A stretch of 5,189 nucleotides of DNA from Metarhizobium sp964253915 (lineage in GTDB: Bacteria; Pseudomonadota; Alphaproteobacteria; Rhizobiales; Rhizobiaceae), in NCBI RefSeq assembly GCF_964253915.1, contig NZ_CAXUSG020000040.1, positions 1-5,189 on the forward strand, written 5' to 3'. Made by a program: the position numbers and the translations under genes. Positions within the stretch are counted from its first letter, which is position 1. Every line of letters starts with the position of its first letter. The notes below the pieces were generated by a model. The model was not told the origin of the DNA. It saw only the letters and a program-made list of their open reading frames with translations, and ran no database searches. Below are positions 1 through 4,668 of this stretch, piece by piece.

Positions 1-840
1 GACCATTTGAAGGTAGGTAACGATAAATTCGCGGACATGCAGAGGCGCGATCGACATTTCTTGGGTGAGCGCACGTTCTCTGGTGCGCAACTCCCGCTTT
101 AGCGGATCTCGTTCGCAGTCTAGTGAGAACGAAGGGTAGGGCGTGTTGCCGTGAACGCCTTTTAAGAGCTGGCGGCCGTGATAAGTGAATGGCCGCGTAA
201 AGAGGTGGCGCTCGCCGGAAACGGCCAATAGGTAGACGAGTTCGGCGGACGGGGAAAAGCGGTCGGCCGCGGCGTACTCCGAACACCTGAAGCCCGCGTC
301 AATCGCTGTGTCTATAAAATCGAATTTCGCAGGGCTGTTATCTGCTTCGAGCTCAAAGCCCTCGGTAACAAAGTCGACGTTCAATTCGGTGGATCGAATA
401 TCACCCCCATCAATCCGGAGGGTAACGGTATGGGGAGGCGAGCACGCCACCCACCCGGCACCTTTGATGTCCAAAGCCGCGGTACTGGCGTCCTCTTCTA
501 ATGTCTGCCCATAGTATGCCATGGCATCCAAAAACGCGTTTACACAACATGACAGGTGCTGCAGGCTATGGAGTCGGCAGCAAAAAACAATTTCATCCCC
601 GACCAATTTCCATAGCTTCGGCGCCGTTTCTATAGTCAAGCCATCTTTTCGGCAGCTCACGCTGTCTGAATAGTAATTTTGCACTAGTTTTGGGAATTGA
701 AGGTAAAATTGCTTAAATTTTTCGACCCACCCAGGATACATATCGCTGGTCATGGTGTCGCCGTTATTCTTGAAAGCGGTGGAATTTACTAGGTCTGCTG
801 ACAGAAACAATCGAACACGGTAATCAGGACACTCAATCAA
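1..840 (-). CDS. Class III nucleotidyl cyclase-like protein, Pycsar (PycC)-type, C-terminus off the window
   Basis: An open frame of 280 codons runs without a stop to the left edge, so the C-terminus is missing. It should make a cyclic nucleotide from an NTP in the cytoplasm. Seen: RLFLSADLVNST (residues 10-21) with the first metal-binding Asp (D16), and KLVGDE (78-83) with the second (D82) and a base-contact-type Lys (K78). Next come KGAGW (126-130), DFIDTAIDAGFR (174-185) and LLKGVHGNTPYP (225-236). Lined up by eye with adenylate cyclases, D174 sits at the base-recognition position and R185 at the transition-state Arg, but D181 replaces the usual Asn. From memory, the later motifs are those of cCMP/cUMP-forming Pycsar cyclases. 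An in-frame TGA at 867-865 leaves TTG at 840 as the only ordinary start. It lies 4 nt after the upstream peptidase stop with a poor Shine-Dalgarno, suggesting translational coupling. The cyclase fold is fairly sure; Pycsar function and base specificity are inference. Confidence 0.8.
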   Translation of the reverse strand, partial: MIECPDYRVRLFLSADLVNSTAFKNNGDTMTSDMYPGWVEKFKQFYLQFPKLVQNYYSDSVSCRKDGLTIETAPKLWKLVGDEIVFCCRLHSLQHLSCCVNAFLDAMAYYGQTLEEDASTAALDIKGAGWVACSPPHTVTLRIDGGDIRSTELNVDFVTEGFELEADNSPAKFDFIDTAIDAGFRCSEYAAADRFSPSAELVYLLAVSGERHLFTRPFTYHGRQLLKGVHGNTPYPSFSLDCERDPLKRELRTRERALTQEMSIAPLHVREFIVTYLQMV

Positions 841-844
841 GGCG

Positions 845-1390
845 TCAACCCATAACTGGAATATTCAATGACTGAGCGCGAACCGTAGCCGCGGCGATAG
901 TGACTCCGAAAAGTGAAGCCACTCGTGCAAGCGATTCATGCTGGGCGAAAGCTTCTCTGAACTCTTCCTCCGGCATCATAAACGCTGCGGCAAACCAGTT
1001 TGCTTCCCATTCGCACCGTCTGAGTTCAGGCTTTCCTTCATCGACCCAGCGTGTGGCCTGCATGCCAAATTCAGCTCCCCTCAGCTCTTGAACCATAGGG
1101 AAATGTAGGAAAAAGTGGCCAAGCTCGTGGGCGATTGTGAAGCGATCCCGCCCAAGCGACGTAACGCTTGGCAAATAGATTTCGAACCTCCCTGAAGGCT
1201 CGACTCGGATTGCCTCCGGCCGCTCCTGTGTGCTGGGATTCCGATAGAGGACTTTTCCGCTAAGCATTGAAATGAGACGGTCGAACGCGTCTCCTGGCTC
1301 GAAACTCAAATTCCTGGCCAGTTCTTCTGCAAAGTTATGCACCGACGCTTTTGACGTTCCGGTCGGTATCGGGTCCAAATATTCAACCAT
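845..1390 (-). CDS. ImmA/IrrE family (M78/DUF955) zinc metallopeptidase
   Basis: A 181-aa stand-alone peptidase. Numbered from the chosen start, it carries the HEXXH zinc site HELGH (residues 88-92) inside FTIAHELGHFFLHFP, then CEWEANWFAAAFMMP (126-140), where E127 or E129 would supply the third zinc ligand. This pairing defines ImmA/IrrE peptidases, which typically cleave repressors to switch on mobile-element or stress genes. There is no N-terminal helix-turn-helix, unlike XRE-peptidase fusions. The start at 1390 is preferred because GGGGA lies 7 nt upstream. An in-frame ATG at 1432 adds 14 residues with a CTTC motif but has no visible ribosome site. The gene is first in a minus-strand unit with the cyclase 4 nt downstream, so the two are probably cotranscribed. 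It may act as the module's regulator or as a protease effector; neither can be decided from sequence. Family confidence is high, role low. Confidence 0.88.
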   Translation of the reverse strand: MVEYLDPIPTGTSKASVHNFAEELARNLSFEPGDAFDRLISMLSGKVLYRNPSTQERPEAIRVEPSGRFEIYLPSVTSLGRDRFTIAHELGHFFLHFPMVQELRGAEFGMQATRWVDEGKPELRRCEWEANWFAAAFMMPEEEFREAFAQHESLARVASLFGVTIAAATVRAQSLNIPVMG

Positions 1391-1568
1391 GCTCCGTTCC
1401 CCACAAGTGGTACAGACGGCTCCTTGATACATGGTACAACGTCAACGAATTATCCACATGTCGCCTTGACTTTGTTTTGATGTGAGCTTTGCCCAATACC
1501 CTTTACATCTTTTCCGTGATTCGAACATGTACTTCGGTAACATAGGCCAAAAGCGCGTGTACGGGGCT

Positions 1569-1595
1569 ATTGGACTCCTACGCGAGGTATCCAAT
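1569..1595. repeat. Imperfect dyad (possible operator) ahead of the 1635 gene
   Basis: The arms ATTGGA (1569-1574) and TCCAAT (1590-1595), with inner CCT (1577-1579) and AGG (1585-1587), form a 27-bp dyad around a 5-bp centre with one 2-bp mismatch per side. It lies in the divergent interval between the peptidase and the plus-strand gene, about 40 bp before the preferred start at 1635. It is not followed by a T-run on the plus strand (an A-run follows instead), so it is not a terminator. Position and symmetry suit a repressor site, but no regulator is identified, and chance is a real alternative. Confidence 0.3.
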
Positions 1596-1634
1596 TCAGA
1601 CAGAAAAAAAACACTGCTCGCAGAAACGGAGAGA

Positions 1635-2147
1635 TCAATGGAATTGCATCCGCCTTTGAAGCTTAAGCGTTTGGGAGATACTCTTCCTGGCGAACTCATT
1701 TTGGACGGCCGAGGGTACCTAGCTGTCAGCCTTGCGGAAGAGGAAGGCAACGTGGAGATCGGTTTGATACACGGCGCCGACCTCGGATGGCCCCAAATCG
1801 ACCTCGCTAAGAGGGAGGATTTATGCGCTTCATATGGCAACGATTGGTTCATTGAGCTCAAGGTTGGACCGGAGTCGCTCCCCCATAAGGGCACAAATTA
1901 TCAATCCCATTTTGGCACGATTTTTGTCGGGCTTGATCGCCTAAGCGTACTTTTCGGTCATTCGCCTAATCACGACGGCCCCAAAGCCGGGCAATTTTCG
2001 CTTCCAACTTTCCAGCGTGTATCCTTCGTTCACGAGGAAATCCCCCACACGTCGTGGACGATATGGGATTCTCGCACCAGTTTTTCGGAAGGATGGGAAG
2101 CCGGAAAACTGTGCACTGTCGAAGGACGCGTGCCGCCGCCAAAATAA
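1635..2147 (+). CDS. Hypothetical protein, 170 aa
   Basis: I do not recognise this protein. It is soluble-looking, with no signal peptide, membrane segment or catalytic motif that I can name. It begins MELHPPLKLKRLGDTLPG and has strand-rich stretches such as GELILDGRGYLAVSL and VEIGLIHGADLGW. A Trp/Ser/Thr-rich region near SWTIWDSRTSFSEGWEAG lies close to the end, and the C-terminus is a proline-rich VPPPK. The start at 1635 is chosen because GGAGAG lies just upstream at good spacing. The frame stays open further upstream to a GTG at 1482, with an ATG at 1527, but those extra codons read less like protein and lack a clear ribosome site. The gene diverges from the peptidase-cyclase pair and converges on the minus-strand gene at 2215-2544. 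It could be a companion of the cyclase module or an unrelated cargo gene. Confidence 0.62.
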   Translation, partial: SMELHPPLKLKRLGDTLPGELILDGRGYLAVSLAEEEGNVEIGLIHGADLGWPQIDLAKREDLCASYGNDWFIELKVGPESLPHKGTNYQSHFGTIFVGLDRLSVLFGHSPNHDGPKAGQFSLPTFQRVSFVHEEIPHTSWTIWDSRTSFSEGWEAGKLCTVEGRVPPPK

Positions 2148-2214
2148 TCCTCTTACCGAATTAGACGTCATCCATGTGAAGTTCACCGGCACGGCATCGA
2201 AGGAGTCATGAGCG

Positions 2215-2544
2215 CTACCTAAAGAGGTGGCGAAACGGTTGCTTCGAATGCTGAGTCACGAACGAAAGTATCGTCAGCAAACCGACCGTCAGCGACATTC
2301 TCGGGGAACGATTATCGTTGGCGGCCAGATACTTTGTGAACGGCGCATTCCTCACATCAACGGTGACATGATACTCGCCAACCGCATCCCCTGAATACCC
2401 ATAACCCGCGCCTCCCGCCTTGAAGTAGGGGATAATCCGGACTTCCTCGATGGAGTACACGCCCTTATCATCGGTCATATATGAGGTTTCGACCTCTTCA
2501 CCAGCCGCGTTCTGATACTCAAGGCCAAAAACCAGCCGCTCCAT
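2215..2544 (-). CDS. Hypothetical protein, 109 aa
   Basis: I do not recognise this protein. It starts MERLVFGLEYQNAAGEEVET and has an acidic, strand-like N-terminal two thirds with a Gly/Tyr-rich patch (GGAGYGYSGDAVGEYHV). The last 25 or so residues change character: a short hydrophobic stretch (MSLTVGLLTILSFV) and then a basic tail ending PFRHLFR, which could be a membrane-proximal helix. The start at 2544 is chosen for the AGGA about 6 nt upstream; an in-frame ATG at 2571 lacks such a site. It faces the plus-strand gene ending at 2147, leaving a 67-bp convergent gap with no clear hairpin terminator. It has no visible operon partner. Being coding is likely; function is unknown. Confidence 0.6.
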   Translation of the reverse strand: MERLVFGLEYQNAAGEEVETSYMTDDKGVYSIEEVRIIPYFKAGGAGYGYSGDAVGEYHVTVDVRNAPFTKYLAANDNRSPRMSLTVGLLTILSFVTQHSKQPFRHLFR

Positions 2545-2739
2545 TGCTGTCCTCGCATGCACTGCGTCCATACCAGTGACTTGGCGTGGGCGCTGTGATT
2601 TTCAAGCGACAAAGCCGCCAGGCGGACGTATTTCGCTTAGATGTTGTGAAACCCCTGGCCTTAGCCGACGTTTGAAGAGCGTCCTAACGTGTATAGCTTG
2701 CGCATGCCGTTGAGGCTCCAGCTCGGCAGCCCTCTATCC

Positions 2740-2765
2740 GGAACATCTCGCCACCGTGTCTCGTT
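2740..2765 (+). promoter_or_regulatory. EcfG/RpoE2-type general-stress promoter for the DUF982 gene
   Basis: GGAAC at 2740-2744 and CGTT at 2762-2765 are separated by 17 bp. This is a full match to the alphaproteobacterial EcfG (RpoE2) consensus GGAAC-N16/17-CGTT. Transcription would start near 2771-2774, leaving a leader of about 15 nt that contains the GGAGG ribosome site and then the ATG at 2788. The placement also argues against the upstream in-frame start at 2689, which lies before the promoter. Confidence 0.72.
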
Positions 2766-2787
2766 CGACGTCGGTTCGGAGGTAGAC

Positions 2788-3075
2788 ATGAGCGACATCA
2801 TTCGTGTGAATTTTAGAAAGAAATGGAGCGCGCCAGTTCGGCTGCGCCGAGGTATCTGGGTCCGCGAAGAGGTGCATGGACCGGCTGATGCTTTGCTGGT
2901 TCTAACGGACTGGCCTCGGGAAAAGGGTACGCTCCACAAGGCCGCCGTTCGTGTCTGTCGCGAATCCCTAACGGGTAAGGTGCCGCCGGCAGATGCTCGC
3001 GGCCTCTTTGTTGCGTGCTGCATGGACAGCGGTCTTCTCGCGTCAATGACTGAGTATGAGAGGTTGGGTATTTAG
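2788..3075 (+). CDS. DUF982 domain-containing protein
   Basis: A 95-aa protein that matches the DUF982 pattern along most of its length. The landmarks are a Trp near the N-terminus (W13 in KKWSAPVRL), then VHGPADALLVLTDWP, an RxxG-like turn (REKGT), HKAAVRVC, LTGKVPPADAR and a final hydrophobic FVACCMDSG helix. DUF982 proteins are small, abundant in Rhizobiales and of unknown biochemical role. ATG 2788 is chosen because GGAGG stands 5 nt upstream and an EcfG-type promoter ends 22 bp upstream. The longer in-frame start at 2689 adds a tail that does not resemble the family. A BrnA-like gene follows after 68 bp and may share the transcript. The promoter predicts induction by the general stress response. 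Confidence 0.88.
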   Translation: MSDIIRVNFRKKWSAPVRLRRGIWVREEVHGPADALLVLTDWPREKGTLHKAAVRVCRESLTGKVPPADARGLFVACCMDSGLLASMTEYERLGI

Positions 3076-3143
3076 TTAACGCCGAGGAGGCTGTTTGCTC
3101 TCCGGCGCAGCGGCGTGATACTTATTCGGCATGGGAGACCAAG

Positions 3144-3359
3144 ATGAAAAAGTCGGACAACATAGAGGGATTGCCGATCGATCGCGTCCAGGACGTTCTC
3201 GATCACCGCGCAACAAAGAAGAGGGCAAAGCTCGCCGTTCCAGCAAGCCAGTTGGTTTCTCTGCGAGTTGATAGCGACGTTTTGGCGTATTTCCGTTCAA
3301 CCGGAGAGAACTGGCAAACGCGGATGAACGCCGCGCTACGGAAAGCCGCCAAGCTATAA
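3144..3359 (+). CDS. BrnA-like ribbon-helix-helix antitoxin, without a neighbouring BrnT
   Basis: A 71-aa protein whose C-terminal half (residues about 37-69) carries the BrnA signature VSLRVDSDVLAYFRSTG followed by WQTRMNAALRKA: a short DNA-contacting strand and two helices of a ribbon-helix-helix dimer. The N-terminal arm (MKKSDNIEGLPIDRVQDVLD) is shorter than in many BrnA proteins. In canonical loci brnA follows brnT, the RelE-fold ribonuclease toxin, and the antitoxin represses the operon. Here the upstream gene is DUF982 and no BrnT-like frame is seen, so this is an orphan antitoxin or a repurposed DNA-binding regulator. The ATG is preceded by GGGAGA about 5 nt upstream, an acceptable ribosome site. 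It is likely cotranscribed with DUF982 (68-bp gap, no strong terminator between) and ends before a hairpin terminator. Family confidence is high; role is inferred. Confidence 0.82.
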   Translation: MKKSDNIEGLPIDRVQDVLDHRATKKRAKLAVPASQLVSLRVDSDVLAYFRSTGENWQTRMNAALRKAAKL

Positions 3360-3370
3360 CTTTGGGCAAC

Positions 3371-3404
3371 AAAAAAGGCCGGGCATAAATGCGCCGACCT
3401 TTCT
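3371..3404 (+). terminator. Imperfect hairpin terminator after the brnA-like gene
   Basis: AAAGG-C-CGG-GCA (3374-3385), loop TAAA and TGC-G-CCG-A-CCTTT (3390-3402) form a stem with one bulged G and one C/A mismatch, ending in a short T-rich tail. It starts 12 nt after the brnA-like stop. It is weaker than the terminator at 4176, but its placement fits the end of the DUF982-brnA transcript. The A-run on its left side could make it work in both directions. Confidence 0.5.
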
Positions 3405-3792
3405 CATCACCGCTTATCTACCAGTGCCAGTACATCCGTGGTCAAAAGCATCAGCGACACAGCACTGCGAGCGCAAAGCGCTCACCAGCAATGCCGATGA
3501 CCGACATATAGGTGATCATTGTGTTCGAAAAAAGTTCTGGCAGGCGGAATGCAAAAACGCCAAGGCGCAACGGTAGTCTGCGCGGCCACTGATATAAGTG
3601 TCGATCCGGAAGCCCATGCCGACGGCCAGAACCCCAGTACAGCCAGAGTCGTTTCTCCCGGCGAAAGGATCTGCGCGCTGTGCGTTTCCATCCACGGCTA
3701 AGCGTGTGCCATGGGTGACTGCTTATAACCGCAGATCCAGGCATTCTCGTCCCCAAGCCAAATGAAGGACATCCGCAATTAGGACGAAAGCA
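3405..3792. other. Gene-poor spacer, 388 bp
   Basis: No confident gene is seen here. It contains a perfect short palindrome GAGCGC-AAA-GCGCTC at 3469-3483, a doubtful 50-codon plus-strand ORF (3549-3701) and, just before the next gene, the AGGA ribosome site for 3793. The long minus-strand frame 3451-3756 is rich in Arg, Trp and His and reads as a shadow frame. I see no tRNA, repeat array or promoter match. Confidence 0.5.
3549..3701 (+). CDS. Doubtful small ORF, 50 aa
   Basis: This frame starts MQKRQGATVVCAATDISVDP and ends ERICALCVSIHG. AGGCGGA sits directly before the ATG, closer than ideal for a ribosome site. Third codon positions are moderately G/C-rich, and the residue mix (Val, Ala, Asp, Cys) is more protein-like than the overlapping Arg-rich minus-strand frame. 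An in-frame GTG at 3519 could extend it by 10 residues. I recognise no family, and it has no operon partner. It may be a real stress miniprotein like its neighbours or simply an open frame by chance. Confidence 0.28.
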   Translation: MQKRQGATVVCAATDISVDPEAHADGQNPSTARVVSPGERICALCVSIHG

Positions 3793-3990
3793 ATGACCAC
3801 ACGCTTTGAATTATTCCACGACGACGACGACACCTGGGCGATAATCGACAAATTCACGGGCTGGCTGGCGAAGAACGGCGATCAGCTTTATATGGGGATG
3901 GACGAAGAGAAGGCCAAAAACGTGGTGGAGGTTTTAAACTTCCTAGACGCAAGGAAGCGGCAGGCAAATGAATCAGGCGCGGCTTCCTGA
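3793..3990 (+). CDS. Small acidic hypothetical protein, 65 aa
   Basis: A 65-aa soluble protein, MTTRFELFHDDDDTWAIIDK at the N-terminus, followed by FTGWLAKNGDQLYMGMDEEKA and a helix VVEVLNFLDARKRQ. The layout is a short strand-turn-strand (FELFHDDDDTWAIID) then one helix, with no membrane segment. AGGA lies about 8 nt before the ATG, an adequate ribosome site. I recognise no named family, though the style (FxLF-D-DTWAIID-FTG followed by a helix with LNxLDARKR) looks like small conserved rhizobial proteins. It appears to be monocistronic, since the nearest plus-strand gene begins about 280 bp later beyond a strong terminator. Coding is likely; function is unknown. Confidence 0.68.
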   Translation: MTTRFELFHDDDDTWAIIDKFTGWLAKNGDQLYMGMDEEKAKNVVEVLNFLDARKRQANESGAAS

Positions 3991-4062
3991 AAGGAAAAAC
4001 GCAGGCCGAAGACGCGAAATGCAGCTGGTGCAAGTCCGGGCGCTAAGACCAAATTTTTGCCG

Positions 4063-4087
4063 GGAACCATATCTTTGTTCCGAGGTT
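4063..4087 (+). promoter_or_regulatory. Near-match EcfG-type promoter for the candidate small RNA
   Basis: GGAAC at 4063-4067 and GGTT at 4084-4087 are separated by 16 bp, one base from the GGAAC-N16-CGTT consensus. Initiation would fall near 4094-4097, just before a strong RNA stem and upstream of a terminator. The same GGAAC also pairs with GTTCC at 4077-4081 as a small inverted repeat, so chance or another role is possible. Confidence 0.35.
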
Positions 4088-4094
4088 GGATACA

Positions 4095-4203
4095 CCGCGG
4101 ACTGGGGCGAGCTTCTCCGTCTCCGGAGAGTTTCCTGCTCGTCTCAGTTCCGCACCGTTGTGTTTTCGACCTGATTGCCCGGCCATGTGCCGGGCATTTT
4201 TCT
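4095..4203 (+). ncRNA. Candidate structured small RNA with its own terminator
   Basis: Between the 65-aa gene and the next operon is a segment that folds strongly as RNA. ACTGGGGCGAGC (4101-4112) pairs with GCTCGTCTCAGT (4137-4148) over 12 consecutive pairs, two of them G-U wobbles. Inside is a second hairpin, TCTCCG (4114-4119) / CGGAGA (4124-4129) with loop TCTC. A mostly unpaired linker (4149-4175) leads to a textbook terminator at 4176-4203. A near-match EcfG promoter ends 8 bp upstream, giving a transcript of about 110 nt with no convincing ORF. I do not recognise it as a named alphaproteobacterial sRNA. It could instead be the 3' UTR of the preceding gene. The fold and terminator are seen; independent transcription is inferred. 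Confidence 0.42.
4176..4203 (+). terminator. Strong Rho-independent terminator
   Basis: TGCCCGGC (4176-4183), loop CATGT and GCCGGGCA (4189-4196) form a perfect 8-bp GC-rich stem followed by TTTTTCTT. This is the clearest terminator in the window. It ends whatever is transcribed from upstream (the candidate sRNA and/or the 3793 gene) and insulates the EcfG promoter that begins at 4217. Confidence 0.85.
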
Positions 4204-4216
4204 TCCCATTGAAATC

Positions 4217-4241
4217 GGAACTTATGCACGTTCGTCTCGTT
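4217..4241 (+). promoter_or_regulatory. EcfG/RpoE2-type general-stress promoter for the BON operon
   Basis: GGAAC at 4217-4221 and CGTT at 4238-4241 are separated by exactly 16 bp, a full match to the EcfG (RpoE2) consensus. It sits 32 bp upstream of the ATG at 4273 and directly downstream of a strong terminator. The -10 element overlaps one arm of a small dyad, TCTCGTT (4235-4241) / AACGAGA (4255-4261), whose second arm abuts the AAGGAG ribosome site. Confidence 0.75.
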
Positions 4242-4272
4242 CTAGCCGCCAGGAAACGAGAAGGAGAAAATT

Positions 4273-4347
4273 ATGAATCAGATTATCTGGATTGTCGGCG
4301 CCGTCGTCATCGTGCTCGCCATTCTGTCTTTCTTCGGCCTTCGGTGA
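4273..4347 (+). CDS. 24-aa single-span membrane miniprotein
   Basis: A 24-codon ORF that is nearly all transmembrane helix: MNQIIWIVGAVVIVLA followed by ILSFFGLR. A polar N-terminus (MNQ) and a single C-terminal Arg flank roughly 19 hydrophobic residues. It has an excellent ribosome site, AAGGAG (4261-4266) 6 nt before the ATG, and follows an EcfG-type promoter. Its stop is 10 nt before the start of the BON-domain gene, so it is the first gene of that operon. It would insert in the inner membrane; whether it binds a partner or only alters the membrane is unknown. The ribosome site and operon position make it much more credible than a chance ORF of this size. Confidence 0.75.
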   Translation: MNQIIWIVGAVVIVLAILSFFGLR

Positions 4348-4357
4348 GGAGGCAGCA

Positions 4358-4657
4358 ATGGTTTTCAAGCCGGCCACATTTCACGAGCTTCCGCCGACCG
4401 TAGAAGTCGAGTTCCCCCCACAAGCAGTGCTGGAAACGGCTGTCGCCGACGCGCTCGGCAGCGATGGAGCGCTAGATGCGTCTGGCATTGCTGTCGTCGG
4501 GCGAGGATCGACGATAATCCTGACAGGATCTGTTTTAACGGAAGAAGAGGTGGTGAGGGCGGTTGAGGTAGCATCGCGTGTCGAGGGGGTGAAAAGGGTT
4601 GAAAGTCGACTTTCAGCACAATCGCCTGACCTAAGCTGGCGCGGCGAGCTACACTAA
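4358..4657 (+). CDS. BON domain-containing protein
   Basis: A 99-aa protein with one BON domain from about residue 25 to 87. A helix (LETAVADALGSDGAL) leads to the first strand (GIAVVGRGSTIILTGSVLTEE), then a helix (VVRAVEVASRVEGV) and the final strand (KRVESRLSA). GSTIILTGSV and VEGVKRVES are the two characteristic family stretches. BON domains bind membranes or phospholipids and often occur in osmotic or envelope stress proteins. There is no signal peptide or lipobox; the N-terminus is MVFKPATFHELPP. ATG 4358 follows GGAGG at 5-nt spacing, so the longer frame back to 4292 is rejected because it would overlap the miniprotein. It is the middle gene of the EcfG operon, and its stop codon touches the AAGGAGG ribosome site of the next gene. 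Confidence 0.88.
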   Translation: MVFKPATFHELPPTVEVEFPPQAVLETAVADALGSDGALDASGIAVVGRGSTIILTGSVLTEEEVVRAVEVASRVEGVKRVESRLSAQSPDLSWRGELH

Positions 4658-4668
4658 AGGAGGAAGTG

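Noticed and set aside
1442..1894. 150-codon minus-strand frame opposite the 1635 gene
   Set aside because: It is Ser/Pro/Arg-rich with no ribosome site and no family-like stretches. The plus-strand frame over the same bases reads as protein and has a good ribosome site.
2176..2186. Palindrome GTGAA-G-TTCAC in the convergent gap
   Set aside because: The stem is short and AT-containing with a 1-nt centre and no T-run, so it cannot be called a terminator.
198..2233. 13-bp repeat TAAAGAGGTGGCG near 198 and 2220
   Set aside because: Both copies lie in or at the end of coding sequence (Arg-His-Leu-Phe codons on the minus strand), with no extended similarity around them. It looks coincidental rather than an attachment site or IS end.
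2615..2625. Palindrome CCGCC-A-GGCGG upstream of the 2544 gene
   Set aside because: Short GC-rich palindromes are common in this kind of DNA; there is no second copy and no promoter alignment to make it an operator.
2661..3023. Minus-strand frames opposite the DUF982 gene
   Set aside because: The DUF982 pattern, promoter and GGAGG site on the plus strand explain this DNA; the opposite frames are low-complexity Arg/Ser/Pro.
3081..3107. Imperfect hairpin GCCGAGGAG/CTCTCCGGC between DUF982 and the brnA-like gene
   Set aside because: There are two mismatches in the stem and no T-run follows; it is not enough for an attenuator or terminator call.
3451..3756. 101-codon minus-strand frame in the spacer
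   Set aside because: Its composition is dominated by Arg, Trp, His and Leu in a way typical of shadow frames, and there is no ribosome site or recognisable motif.
4086..4403. 105-codon plus-strand frame across the sRNA, terminator and miniprotein
   Set aside because: It runs through a strong terminator and an EcfG promoter, and ends out of frame with the well-supported miniprotein and BON genes.
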